Numbered from the stretch's first letter, positions 17,316-25,007 are shown. The stretch is DNA of 64,000 nt from Acidimicrobiales bacterium (GCA_035546775.1 DASZWD010000072.1:57021-121020); one strand, 5' to 3'. Numbers and translations: made by a program. Notes: a model not told the origin generated them from the letters alone.

Positions 17316-17447
17316 GCGTGGGGCGAGCGCAGCGAGGGGCCCCACGCTCGGGAGGAGGACGGGGATGGGGCCCCGTCCGGGCAGCGCCGAAGGCGCCAGA
17401 GATACCGCGACGGGCATCGACTCACGTAGTGAGTCGTAGGCCCGTCG
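17316..17447. terminator. Three hairpins in tandem between convergent genes
   Basis: First: GCGTGGGGC (17316-17324) pairs with GCCCCACGC (17339-17347). Second: GGACGGGG (17357-17364) pairs with CCCCGTCC (17371-17378). Third, a nested hairpin: CGACGGGC (17408-17415) pairs with GCCCGTCG (17440-17447), enclosing CGACTCAC (17418-17425) with GTGAGTCG (17429-17436). The third overlaps the last codons of the GntR gene. Together they form a bidirectional termination region. Confidence 0.65.
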
Positions 17448-18156
17448 GGGCGATAGATCCGTCCGAGACCTCGACGTTGGGGAGCTCGACGACGAACTCG
17501 CTGCGGTGCGCCGGAAAGACGTGCTCGCTCACGAGGACGGGTATCCGATCGACATCGTGTGTGACGCGTTCGCAGCGCAGGACCGGCGACCCCACGGGGA
17601 TCTGGAGCAGTTCGGCGTCGTCGGCCGACGCCGCGGCAGCACCGATCGTCTGCACGGCGCCGCCCAGTTCGACGGGCAGCAACTCGTAGAGGCTGCGGCG
17701 GGCAACGTCGTCGCGCGAGAGGGCTCGGCCGAACCGTTCCGGGATCCACACCGTGACGCGGGCGAACGGTTCGCCGTCGGCCAGATTGAGCCGACGCACC
17801 CGCAGCACCGGCCCGGCGCCGAGATGGGCGCGCACGCGCGCCGGTGCTTGCACGAACGCGAAGTCGAGGATGCGCCGCTCGGCCTGCGCCCCAATCGCTT
17901 CGAGCTGGCCTTCGATGGTGGCGAGGCGCCCGAGCGTCTGTCGCACCGGGTCGGCGGCGACGAACCACCCGAACCCCTGGCGAGCGTCGACCAGGCCGTC
18001 GTGGCGCAGCGCCTCCAGGGCCTTGCGTACGGTGACCCGACTGGCGTCGTAGCCTCGCGACAGCTCAGCCTCGCTCGGCAGCAAGCGGCCGGCCGCGAAC
18101 TCACCCGCCTCGACCCGACGGCGGACGTCGGCCGCGATCTCCAGGTAGCGGTGCAT
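17422..18156 (-). CDS. GntR/HutC-family transcriptional regulator
   Basis: A 244-residue repressor-type protein. The winged helix is N-terminal (RRRVEAGEFAAGRLLPSEAEL, then SRVTVRKALEALRHDGLV and RQGFGWFV), followed from about residue 75 by a UTRA ligand-binding domain ending with ERVTHDVDRIPVLVSEHVFP. HutC-type regulators bind small effectors that release them from DNA. It diverges from the aconitase gene with a 50-base spacer holding two ACTTGTAT repeats, so self-control and control of aconitase are plausible. The last codons lie in a terminator hairpin. Confidence 0.88.
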   Translation of the reverse strand: MHRYLEIAADVRRRVEAGEFAAGRLLPSEAELSRGYDASRVTVRKALEALRHDGLVDARQGFGWFVAADPVRQTLGRLATIEGQLEAIGAQAERRILDFAFVQAPARVRAHLGAGPVLRVRRLNLADGEPFARVTVWIPERFGRALSRDDVARRSLYELLPVELGGAVQTIGAAAASADDAELLQIPVGSPVLRCERVTHDVDRIPVLVSEHVFPAHRSEFVVELPNVEVSDGSIAPTGLRLTT

Positions 18157-18161
18157 GACTG

Positions 18162-18180
18162 ACTTGTATTATACTTGTAT
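18162..18180. promoter_or_regulatory. Candidate GntR operator
   Basis: ACTTGTAT occurs at 18162-18169 and again at 18173-18180, an 11-base (one helical turn) period. Across the junction is GTAT-T-ATAC (18166-18174), resembling GntR-family half-sites of the G-T-x-T-A type. The site lies five bases upstream of the divergent GntR start and 27 bases from the aconitase ATG, and contains -10-like TATTAT and TATACT sequences. Confidence 0.5.
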
Positions 18181-18206
18181 CACGCCGAGAAGACGAGGAG
18201 CCTGAC

Positions 18207-20474
18207 ATGGCCGTTGCAGCGAACACGCCGATCGAACTCGTGAACGAGGTCTACAGCCGACTCGACGAGCGCGTCGCCATCGCCCGCCGGCGGCTCGGCC
18301 GGCCGCTGAGCCTGGCCGAGAAGATCCTGATCAATCACCTCGCCGACCCCGAGGGCCAGGACCTCACCAAGGGCGTTGCCTACTCCGAGTTGTATCCCGA
18401 TCGCGTCGCCATGCAGGACGCCACCGCGCAGATGGCGCTGCTCCAGTTCATGACGGCGGGCCTGCCCCAGGTCGCCGTGCCAACCACCGTCCACTGCGAC
18501 CACCTGATCCAGGCACACTTCGGTGCCGACCAGGACCTCAAGTTCGCCGAGGACGTCAACAGCGAGGTGTACGCGTTCCTGCGCACGGTGTCGGAGAAGT
18601 ACGGCATCGGCTTCTGGAAGCCGGGCAGCGGCATCATCCACCAGGTCGTGCTCGAGCAGTACGCGTTCCCCGGCGGGATGATGATCGGCACCGACAGCCA
18701 CACGCCCAACGCTGGTGGCCTCGGCATGATCGCCATCGGTGTCGGAGGCGCCGACGCGGTCGACGTGATGGTCGGCTCCACCTTCGGCGTGCGCTGGCCC
18801 AAGGTCATCGGCGTGCACCTGACCGGTCGGCTGAGCGGCTGGTCGTCGCCGAAGGACGTGATCTTGAAGGTCGCCGAAGTGCTGACGGTCAAGGGCGGCA
18901 CCGGTGCCATCGTCGAGTACTTCGGTCCGGGCGCGGAAACCATCAGCGCCACGGGTCGAGCCACGATCTGCAACATGGGCGCCGAGATCGGCGCCACCAC
19001 GTCGATCTTCGGCTACGACGATCACGCCGCGGGTTACCTCAAGGCGACGGGCCGCGAGGCGATCGCGGACGCCGCCGCCAAGGTGCTGCCGCACCTGCAA
19101 ACCGACCCCGACGCCTACGCGCACGCGTCGGAGGTCTTCGACCAGCTGATCGAGATCAACCTCGACGAGTTGGCGCCGATGATCAACGGCCCCCACTCCC
19201 CCGACCTCGCCCACGACGTGTCGAAGCTGGGCGACGACGCGCGCGCCGCCGGGTGGCCCCTCGAGATCTCCAGCGCGCTCATCGGATCGTGCACGAACTC
19301 GTCGTACGAAGACATCACCCGCACGGCGTCGATCGCCCGCCAAGCCGCGGCGGCGGGCTTGCGCGTGAAGACGCCGCTGCTCGTCACGCCGGGCTCCGAG
19401 CGCGTGCGGGCCACCATCGAGCGCGACGGCCTGCTCGCCGACCTCGAAGCCATCGGGGCGACGGTGCTCGCCAACGCGTGTGGTCCCTGCATCGGTCAGT
19501 GGCAGCGCGACGACGTGACGCCCGAAGACGTCAACGTGATCGTCACGAGCTACAACCGCAACTTCCCGAAGCGCAACGACGGCTCGGCCAACACGCTGTG
19601 CTTCGTCACGTCACCCGAGACGGTGATGGCATTCGCGCTCAACGGCACGCTCGACTTCGACCCGCGCAGCGACGCCATCGACGGCGTCGTGCTCGATGAG
19701 CCCGTCGGCGTCGAGTTGCCCAGCGCCGGGTTCGAAGACGGCGAAGCCGGATTCATCGCGCCGCCCGTCGACAGCAGCGGTGTCACCATCGCCGTCGACC
19801 CGAACAGCGACCGGCTGCAGCTGCTCGCCCCGTTCCCGGCGTGGGACGGTAAGGACTTCGTGGAGTTGCCCATCCTGCTCAAGGCCAAGGGCAAGTGCAC
19901 GACCGACCACATCTCGGCGGCCGGCCCGTGGCTCAAGTACCGCGGTCACCTCGAGAACATCTCGGGCAACCTCTTCCTCGGCGCCATCAACGCCTACACC
20001 GGCGAGGCGGGCGAGGGCGTGTCGTTCGTCGACGGCCAGGTGCACTCGTTCCCCGACATCGCCAAGCAGGCGTCCGAAGCCGGCATCGGCTGGATCGCGG
20101 TGGGCGACGAGAACTACGGCGAAGGCTCGTCGCGTGAGCACGCGGCGATGGAGCCGCGCTACCGCGGCGCCAAGGCGATCCTCGTGCGCAGCTTCGCCCG
20201 CATCCACGAGACGAACCTGAAGAAGCAGGGCGTGTTGCCGCTGACCTTCGCCGACCCGTCGGTGTACGACCGCATCCGCGTCGACGACAAGATCTCCGTG
20301 CTCGGCCTCTCCGACCTCGCGCCCGACAAGCCCGTCCACTGCGTGCTGGTGCACGCGGATGGCACCACCGAGGACTTCGAGGCCAACCACACGATGAGCG
20401 AGGAGCACATCGGCTGGTTCCGCGCCGGCGGCGCCCTCAACGTGATCCGCCAGAAGTACCACTCGGCCCCCTAG
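18207..20474 (+). CDS. acn: Aconitate hydratase, mitochondrial type
   Basis: Interconverts citrate and isocitrate in the TCA cycle through a [4Fe-4S] cluster. The 755-residue protein has cluster cysteines at 362 (GSCTNSS), 425 and 428 (ACGPCIGQW), near-identical spacing to mitochondrial ACO2. It has the early motif HCDHLIQAH and the C-terminal swivel domain with active-site Ser in [10 protein letters not shown]. It is shorter than the AcnA/IRP1 type of about 900 residues usual in actinobacteria. It is divergent from a GntR/HutC regulator. ATG start with GAGGAG upstream. Confidence 0.93.
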   Translation: MAVAANTPIELVNEVYSRLDERVAIARRRLGRPLSLAEKILINHLADPEGQDLTKGVAYSELYPDRVAMQDATAQMALLQFMTAGLPQVAVPTTVHCDHLIQAHFGADQDLKFAEDVNSEVYAFLRTVSEKYGIGFWKPGSGIIHQVVLEQYAFPGGMMIGTDSHTPNAGGLGMIAIGVGGADAVDVMVGSTFGVRWPKVIGVHLTGRLSGWSSPKDVILKVAEVLTVKGGTGAIVEYFGPGAETISATGRATICNMGAEIGATTSIFGYDDHAAGYLKATGREAIADAAAKVLPHLQTDPDAYAHASEVFDQLIEINLDELAPMINGPHSPDLAHDVSKLGDDARAAGWPLEISSALIGSCTNSSYEDITRTASIARQAAAAGLRVKTPLLVTPGSERVRATIERDGLLADLEAIGATVLANACGPCIGQWQRDDVTPEDVNVIVTSYNRNFPKRNDGSANTLCFVTSPETVMAFALNGTLDFDPRSDAIDGVVLDEPVGVELPSAGFEDGEAGFIAPPVDSSGVTIAVDPNSDRLQLLAPFPAWDGKDFVELPILLKAKGKCTTDHISAAGPWLKYRGHLENISGNLFLGAINAYTGEAGEGVSFVDGQVHSFPDIAKQASEAGIGWIAVGDENYGEGSSREHAAMEPRYRGAKAILVRSFARIHETNLKKQGVLPLTFADPSVYDRIRVDDKISVLGLSDLAPDKPVHCVLVHADGTTEDFEANHTMSEEHIGWFRAGGALNVIRQKYHSAP

Positions 20475-20477
20475 TCG

Positions 20478-21848
20478 TTAGGAGGGCGGTTTCGACAGGC
20501 GGAGTTCTTCGTCCGTCGGCGTGTGCGGCTCGCGGGCTTCGGGCGGGAGCAGGTCGACGATCGCCGCCATGACGCGTTCGACGTCGGCCGCTTCGTCGTC
20601 GTAGGACAGGTCGACGGGGTCGCCGACGCGCACCGTGATCTTCGGCGGGCGCAACACGTTCCACACCCGCGGGACACGCTCGGCGCGGGGCCACACCTTC
20701 TCCGTCCCCCACAAACCGACGGGGATCACCGGCGCGTGGGTCATCGCCGCGAGCCGCGCCACGCCGTAGCGGCCCTTGAGGACGGGGTCGAAGAACGCCT
20801 CGCCGCGCGGGATCGTGCCCTGCGGCATCAACGCCACGGCCTCACCCGCCTCGAGCGCTTCCGCGGCGCGCCGCAGCGGTTCGGCCGAACCTGTCCCCCG
20901 ATCGACGCGGATACCACCGAGCGCGCTCGCCATCTGACCGACGACCGGTGCGTCGAACACTTCCTTCTTGCCCAGGAACCGCGGCGCCCGCCCGGCGCGC
21001 AGGATCGTCATGCCGAGGGCGACGGTGTCGAAGTACGAGCGGTGGTTGGCCACGATGATGGCCGGGCCGGTACGCGGGATCTTCTCCGTGCCGCCGATGT
21101 CGAAGCGGGCAAACCGGATGAGTTCGGGCCGCGCCGTGAGCTTGAGCACATCAGCGGGTTCGAGGCCCATGAGCTTCGGGATCCCGGCCGGCACGTCGAG
21201 ATGCAGGACGGGCCAGCGCCGCACCGCGGCGAACAGCGCCAGGCGCGGATCGGGGTTGACCGCAAACGGGTGACCGACCGCGGACAGCAACGGCGTGTCG
21301 TAGATCGAGTCGGAGTAGGCGTAACTGTCGGCCAGGTCGACGCCGTGCTCGTCGGCCCAAGCCCGCACGGCCGCCAGCTTCCCCTGCGACCACACGAAAC
21401 CGCCGTCGAGCGCGCCCGTCAGCACGCCATCGGCGTGGGCGTACCGAGTGGCGATGACGTCGTCGAAGGCCAGCAGCTCGGCGAGGGGCCGGATCAGTTC
21501 ATACGGCGTGGTGGTGGCCAGGACGAGTTGGCGCCCGGCGGCCCGATGCTCGTCGATGATCGGGCGGGCATACGGCGCCACGATGGCGTCGAGGCGCTCG
21601 GCCGCCGCCTTGCCCGCATCGCGCATCGCGGCGACCGGCCAGCCCTTTGCCGCCGCGGCCGCGGCGCGCGCCAACGCGATCGACGGCAGTGTCTCGCCCA
21701 CGATGTCGAAGACGCGGTAGATCGCCTGCTGCGGTGCGAGCGTGCGCTCGTTCACGAGACCCGCCTGGATCAGCGCCTCGGTGATCAACGGGCCGCTCGC
21801 ACCGCGCAACAAGGTGCGGTCCAGGTCGAAGAATGCAGCACCTGGCAT
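20478..21848 (-). CDS. HAD-IB phosphatase fused to 1-acylglycerol-3-phosphate acyltransferase
   Basis: A 456-residue bifunctional protein. N-terminal HAD-IB domain (about 1-215): nucleophile Asp in AFFDLDRTLL, TTTPYELIRPLA (motif II region), and SYAYSDSIYDTPLL (motif IV). C-terminal PlsC-like acyltransferase (about 235-440): catalytic NHRSYFD (H-x4-D) and a PQGTIPRG block in place of the usual F-P-E-G-T-R. Similar fusions occur in actinobacterial phospholipid synthesis, where the HAD part may act on serine or glycerol phosphates. Substrates are not deducible. It is convergent with aconitase, three bases apart. Confidence 0.82.
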   Translation of the reverse strand: MPGAAFFDLDRTLLRGASGPLITEALIQAGLVNERTLAPQQAIYRVFDIVGETLPSIALARAAAAAAKGWPVAAMRDAGKAAAERLDAIVAPYARPIIDEHRAAGRQLVLATTTPYELIRPLAELLAFDDVIATRYAHADGVLTGALDGGFVWSQGKLAAVRAWADEHGVDLADSYAYSDSIYDTPLLSAVGHPFAVNPDPRLALFAAVRRWPVLHLDVPAGIPKLMGLEPADVLKLTARPELIRFARFDIGGTEKIPRTGPAIIVANHRSYFDTVALGMTILRAGRAPRFLGKKEVFDAPVVGQMASALGGIRVDRGTGSAEPLRRAAEALEAGEAVALMPQGTIPRGEAFFDPVLKGRYGVARLAAMTHAPVIPVGLWGTEKVWPRAERVPRVWNVLRPPKITVRVGDPVDLSYDDEAADVERVMAAIVDLLPPEAREPHTPTDEELRLSKPPS

Positions 21849-21866
21849 GCATTCGACGGTAGACGC

Positions 21867-21906
21867 GAAAGAAGGGCCGGTGGGGGGGATACCGGCCCTT
21901 CCTTTC
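21867..21906. repeat. Hairpin in a divergent spacer
   Basis: GAAAGAAGGGCCGGT (21867-21881) pairs with ACCGGCCCTTCCTTTC (21891-21906), with one bulged base and a nine-base G-rich loop. It resembles the terminator hairpins at gene ends here but lies between the starts of two divergent genes, so it may act as a leader or attenuator structure, or insulate the two promoters. Confidence 0.55.
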
Positions 21907-21947
21907 GACTTGCTGCGACCATTTTGCCGAGCGGGCTGCTATCTGTC

Positions 21948-21974
21948 CAGCAGTTATTGCTGATAGTTGCTATC
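21948..21974. promoter_or_regulatory. Overlapping dyads upstream of the LysR gene
   Basis: CAGCA-N5-TGCTG (21948-21962) and GATAG-TTG-CTATC (21962-21974) are perfect inverted repeats sharing one base. They end 10 bases before the LysR start, the usual place for autoregulatory binding. The second carries an A/T-rich core with interrupted symmetry as in LysR boxes. Confidence 0.42.
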
Positions 21975-21984
21975 GTTGCCAGCG

Positions 21985-22899
21985 ATGGACCTGCGTCAGC
22001 TTTCCGCCCTCGTTGCCGTGGCCGACGAGGGCAGTTTCTCGGCCGCGGCCACCGCCCTGCACACGGTGCAGTCGAACGTGTCGACCCACATCGCGCGGCT
22101 CGAACGCGAGCTCAACGCCGTGCTCGTGGACCGCGGCGCCGGCCGGCTGACCGAAGAGGGCGAAGCCGTCGCCAACCGCGCCCGGCGCATCAGGGCCGAA
22201 CTCGACGCGCTCGTGGCCGACGTGGCCGCGCTGCACGACGTCGTATCCGGCACCGTGCACGTCGGCGTCATCGGCACGACGGCGCGCTGGCTTGTCCCCC
22301 GCCTGCTCCAAGCGATGGGCGAACACCACCCGCACGTGCAGCTGTTCATCGTGGAGGCGACCACCAACAGCCTCGAGCCGCAGCTCGCCAACGGCCAGCT
22401 CGACTTGATGATCATCAACCTGCCCCTCGTCGTGCCCGACCTCATCGCCCGGCCGCTCTTCGACGAGGATCTCGTGCTCGTGGTGCCGTCGGACCACCCG
22501 CTGTCGGCCCACGACCACGTCACCCTCAAGGACCTCGACGGCCTGGAGTTGTTGATGGCGGCGCCGAACACCGCGTATCGCCAAGAGCTCGATCTCGCCA
22601 GCGCGGCGGCCGGCATCACGTTGGTGCCCAAGGCGCAGCTCGACGGCGTGCGCCTGATGGCGTCGCTGACCTTCGAAGGCCACGGCCCGGCGATCCTGCC
22701 GGCAACCGCCATCCCGCAGTGGTTGCCGCAGGGCATGTGGAAACCGGTGACGGTCGAAGGGCTTCCCCGCCGCCGCGTCGGTGTCGCCACCCGCCGCCGG
22801 GGTCTGCCCGCCGCTCCGGCGCGGGCGTTGCTCGACGTCCTGCGTGGCGTCATCGACGACGCCACGCGCACGCAGCCTGGCGTTTACCCGCCCGCTTAG
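21985..22899 (+). CDS. LysR-family transcriptional regulator
   Basis: A 304-residue LysR-type regulator. The N-terminal winged helix-turn-helix is clear (MDLRQLSALVAVADEGSFS, then AATALHTVQSNVSTHIARLE), followed by the linker helix and a periplasmic-binding-like effector domain from about residue 88 (VHVGVIGTTARWLVPRLL). The target is unknown. I chose the ATG at 21985, the family's canonical beginning, over an in-frame TTG 18 bases upstream. The gene overlaps the convergent nitronate monooxygenase by four bases at the 3' ends. Confidence 0.9.
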   Translation: MDLRQLSALVAVADEGSFSAAATALHTVQSNVSTHIARLERELNAVLVDRGAGRLTEEGEAVANRARRIRAELDALVADVAALHDVVSGTVHVGVIGTTARWLVPRLLQAMGEHHPHVQLFIVEATTNSLEPQLANGQLDLMIINLPLVVPDLIARPLFDEDLVLVVPSDHPLSAHDHVTLKDLDGLELLMAAPNTAYRQELDLASAAAGITLVPKAQLDGVRLMASLTFEGHGPAILPATAIPQWLPQGMWKPVTVEGLPRRRVGVATRRRGLPAAPARALLDVLRGVIDDATRTQPGVYPPA

Positions 22900-23861
22900 C
22901 CCACGAGGGTGCGGGGCTTGGCGAGGATCTCTTCGGCCTCGCTCACCATCGACCGCACGATGTCGCCCGCGGGAACGAGTTCGTGGATCGCACCCGCGCC
23001 CTGACCGGCGGGGAAGAACTCGCGCTCGGGATCAACGCCTTCGGTCGTGAGGTCGCCACCCATGTGGAACACGCCGTCGCGCATGGCGCGCCCGATCTGG
23101 CCCGGGAACGTCTGCAGTTCGTCCTTGTGCTCTTCGAAGTACTCGGTGTAGCTGTTGCGCACGACGCGACACGTCTTGCCCGTGTAGGCCCGCGAGACGG
23201 TGGTGCCGTCTTCGCCCATCGCCACGAGCTTGTCCTTGTAGCCCTTCACCGCCTGCGCCTCCGGCGTGGCGATGAAGCGCGTACCGACCCAGATGCCATC
23301 CGCACCGAGGCACAGCGCCGCGGCGAGGCCGCGCCCGTCGAAGATGCCGCCGGCGGCGACCACGAGCGCCCGCCCGTCGACGGCGTCGACGATCTGGGGC
23401 ACGAGCGGCAGCGTCGCCACCTGGCCGGTGTGGCCGCCGGCTTCGGTGCCCTGCGCCACGACGATGTCGCAGCCGGCTTCGACGGCGAGCAGCGCGTGGT
23501 GCACCTTGCCGCACATGTTGACCACGAGCACGCCGTTGCGGTGGCACAGCTCGACGACGTCGCGGGGCACGCCGAGGCCGGCGACGAACACGCGGCAGCC
23601 TTCCTTGATGATCTGTTCGACCTGCGGCGTGAGGTCGCCCGCGGCGGTAAGCAGGTCGACGCCGAAGGGCTTGTCGGTCAGCGCCTTGGTCGCCCGGATC
23701 TCTTCGACCATCCGATCGGCGCCCATGGCGGACGCGCCCAGACACCCGAAGCCACCCGCGTTCGACACGGCCGCGACGAGTTCGTGGTAGGAGACGCCGC
23801 CCATGCCGGCGAGCATTACGGGGTGCTCGATGTCGAGCAGATCGGTCAGGCGAGTACGCAT
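22896..23861 (-). CDS. Nitronate monooxygenase-family flavoenzyme
   Basis: A 321-residue FMN-dependent TIM-barrel enzyme of the 2-nitropropane dioxygenase family. It has PVMLAGMGGVSYHELVAAVSNAGGFG at the N-terminus, VVAQGTEAGGHTG around the catalytic His, and phosphate-binding ALVVAAGGIFDGRG followed by GADGIWVGTRF. Members detoxify alkyl nitronates or act as enoyl reductases in actinobacteria. Size and motifs are complete. It stands alone; upstream, across a 55-base gap, lies a TnpB relic on the other strand. Confidence 0.87.
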   Translation of the reverse strand: MRTRLTDLLDIEHPVMLAGMGGVSYHELVAAVSNAGGFGCLGASAMGADRMVEEIRATKALTDKPFGVDLLTAAGDLTPQVEQIIKEGCRVFVAGLGVPRDVVELCHRNGVLVVNMCGKVHHALLAVEAGCDIVVAQGTEAGGHTGQVATLPLVPQIVDAVDGRALVVAAGGIFDGRGLAAALCLGADGIWVGTRFIATPEAQAVKGYKDKLVAMGEDGTTVSRAYTGKTCRVVRNSYTEYFEEHKDELQTFPGQIGRAMRDGVFHMGGDLTTEGVDPEREFFPAGQGAGAIHELVPAGDIVRSMVSEAEEILAKPRTLVG

Positions 23862-23916
23862 AAGCGCAAGCTAGTAGCGCCAATGCCGTCACACCCTCGG
23901 CGTACCGTCGATTGCG

Positions 23917-24216
23917 ATGACAACACGGGCTCGGGCATTTCAATACGCGCCTCGTCCAACGGTGAAGCAGCAGCGCCTTCTGTGCCCGTTCCGCCCACGC
24001 GCTAGCGACGGCGCAGAGGGTCGCAAACGGCCGACAGCAAGGGTCACGCCGGCAAGCCAAACGGCGTTCAACTGCGTCCGCTGCGGGCGCCGCGACCATG
24101 CAGACGTCAATGCCGCTATCAACACCCTTCGGGCCGGGCTGGCCCTGCGCCGCGAGCGCGAAGCGAACTCCGAGAGCACCGCGTCACCGGCGATTTCGCA
24201 CCTCGCAAGTCACTAG
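23917..24216 (+). pseudogene. Internally deleted TnpB (IS200/IS605-type) relic
   Basis: A 99-residue reading frame made of two TnpB ends. Residues 4-22 (RARAFQYAPRPTVKQQRLL) match the R-A-Y-x-Y-R-L-x-P-T-x-x-Q N-terminus of TnpB. Residues 57-76 (FNCVRCGRRDHADVNAAINT) match the last C-x2-C of the zinc ribbon and the RuvC-III block (A-D-V-N-A-A-x-N). The nuclease core, guide-binding region and first C-x2-C are gone, so it cannot be an active nuclease. The frame remains open and begins with ATG. A hairpin (24217-24244) follows the stop and a tRNA-Val gene lies 37 bases further. Confidence 0.7.
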
Positions 24217-24230
24217 AGCGCTTGCTCGAC
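24215..24230 (+). repeat. Inverted copy of part of tRNA-Val(GAC)
   Basis: AGAGCGCTTGCTCGAC here is identical to nucleotides 21-36 of the tRNA-Val gene on the opposite strand (its copy is 24291-24306 in reverse complement). The copy also forms the left arm of a local hairpin: AGCGCTT (24217-24223) and CTCG (24225-24228) pair with CGAG (24234-24237) and AAGCGCT (24238-24244). It may be a scar of insertion beside the tRNA or a processing signal in the tRNA trailer. Confidence 0.6.
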
Positions 24231-24253
24231 CTCCGAGAAGCGCTGAGGTTTAG

Positions 24254-24326
24254 TGGGCGGTACAAGACTTGAACTTGTGGCCTCTTGCGTGTCGAGCAAG
24301 CGCTCTGCCAACTGAGCTAACCGCCC
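24254..24326 (-). tRNA. tRNA-Val(GAC) with C at position 33
   Basis: Full cloverleaf: acceptor GGGCGGT/ACCGCCC, D-stem GCTC/GAGC, anticodon stem CTTGC/GCAAG, variable loop AGGCC, T-stem ACAAG/CTTGT with loop TTCAAGT, discriminator A; no encoded CCA. Standard numbering fits exactly. The anticodon loop reads TCGACAC, so the anticodon is GAC (valine codon GTC) but position 33, almost always U, is C. All stems are intact, so this looks like a gene rather than a decayed copy. Confidence 0.85.
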
Positions 24327-24362
24327 TAATGGGATTAGGGAAGGTAGCAGGTCGGCCTCTCG

Positions 24363-24554
24363 TTAGAGGAAGTGCAGGCCCTTGGGCTTGGCGGCGACGC
24401 TCACGTCGTCGGTCTGGAAGAAAGCGATCGTCGGGTCCTGGTCATCCGGCACGCCGTTGTCGTTGATGTCGGCGTCGTGGGGCTCGTTGGCCGCGCCGTC
24501 GCCGTCTTGCACGGCCTTCGCCAAGGCCTCGGCGCGCGTCGCGTTCGATCGCAC
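24363..24554 (-). CDS. Small acidic protein with an Asp/Asn-rich calcium-site-like motif
   Basis: A possible protein of about 63 residues starting from the GTG at 24554 with AAAGGGAC upstream. Its centre, DADINDNGVPDDQDP, resembles the D-x-D-x-N-D-N-G-x-x-D loops of thrombospondin-type-3 or dockerin-like calcium sites. There is no signal peptide from this start. The frame extends upstream without a stop through a hairpin region, which I do not believe is coding. Function unknown; it could be the tail of a decayed larger gene. Confidence 0.35.
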   Translation of the reverse strand: MRSNATRAEALAKAVQDGDGAANEPHDADINDNGVPDDQDPTIAFFQTDDVSVAAKPKGLHFL

Positions 24555-24671
24555 GGCTTCTTGTCCCTTTGCCCCAGCGGTGCAAGCCCCAGCTCGCCCC
24601 AGAAACGCCGACGCTAGCGCACCCACGGCGCTCGACGACCGAAACACCGCCGTGAGCGGCCAAAACGTCCC

Positions 24672-24741
24672 AAAAAGGACCACACGCCCAGGCCGAAGCC
24701 TGGGCGCATGGGGTTTCCCGGGGGCGGGATGTGTCCTTTTT
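24672..24741. repeat. Complex hairpin with perfect 9-bp stem and CGAA loop
   Basis: CGCCCAGGC (24685-24693), loop CGAA, GCCTGGGCG (24698-24706) form a perfect hairpin. Outside it AAAAAGGAC (24672-24680) pairs with the GTCCTTTTT at 24733-24741. Reading rightward the outer arm ends in a T run, so it could terminate transcription; no clear gene precedes it on that strand. Confidence 0.5.
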
Positions 24742-24784
24742 AGCGCAAACCGGCTTACAAGCACAGGCATTCGATGCGCTTACG

Positions 24785-24964
24785 ATGTTTCCCATCGAAA
24801 AGACGCTGGTTCCATGCGAAGGCGGCCCGTGCTCGGGCCTCGGACTGCTCGTCGAGCAGCCCATTCCCCGCGAGGTGCGCCACGAAGGTGGCGGCTCCTA
24901 CGTGCTCGAGGAGCGGGGCGACGAGCGCGAGCCCGAGCTCGTGTACGTCTACGTCGAAACTTGA
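24785..24964 (+). CDS. Small protein of unknown function upstream of lon
   Basis: A 59-residue reading frame from the ATG at 24785. It contains CEGGPCSGLG, a closely spaced cysteine pair, then an acidic C-terminal half (VLEERGDEREPELVYVYVET). Codon use looks like its coding neighbours (GC-rich third positions), which supports a real gene. No family recognised. Its last codons overlap the start of the candidate lon promoter, 43 bases before the lon ATG, so it may share or precede lon transcription. Confidence 0.5.
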   Translation: MFPIEKTLVPCEGGPCSGLGLLVEQPIPREVRHEGGGSYVLEERGDEREPELVYVYVET

Positions 24965-24987
24965 CAATAACGGGAACAAGTTTCCGT
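24960..24987 (+). promoter_or_regulatory. Candidate lon promoter/operator
   Basis: A perfect -35-like TTGACA is at 24961-24966. Next to it is an inverted repeat, ACGGGAAC-AA-GTTTCCGT (24970-24987, one mismatch). The outer CTTG (24960-24963) and CAAG (24977-24980) have the same 21-base frame as the HspR-binding HAIR element, but only four bases of each arm match. No convincing -10 box was found. Confidence 0.4.
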
Positions 24988-25007
24988 AGGTAGTCGTTAT
25001 AGGGGGC

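Noticed and set aside
20523..24005. A 1160-codon open frame on the plus strand covering the HAD-acyltransferase, LysR and nitronate monooxygenase region
   Set aside because: It is antisense or out of frame to well-conserved genes, is His/Arg/Ala-rich with no recognisable domain, and follows from the high GC content.
24217..24244. An intact IS605 right end or omega-RNA after the TnpB relic
   Set aside because: There is a hairpin, but no transposase A gene, no matching left end and no recognisable scaffold; calling it an omega-RNA would be guesswork.
24960..24980. A true HAIR (HspR) element upstream of lon
   Set aside because: Only four of seven bases in each arm match; the geometry alone is weak evidence, so it is reported as a candidate dyad instead.
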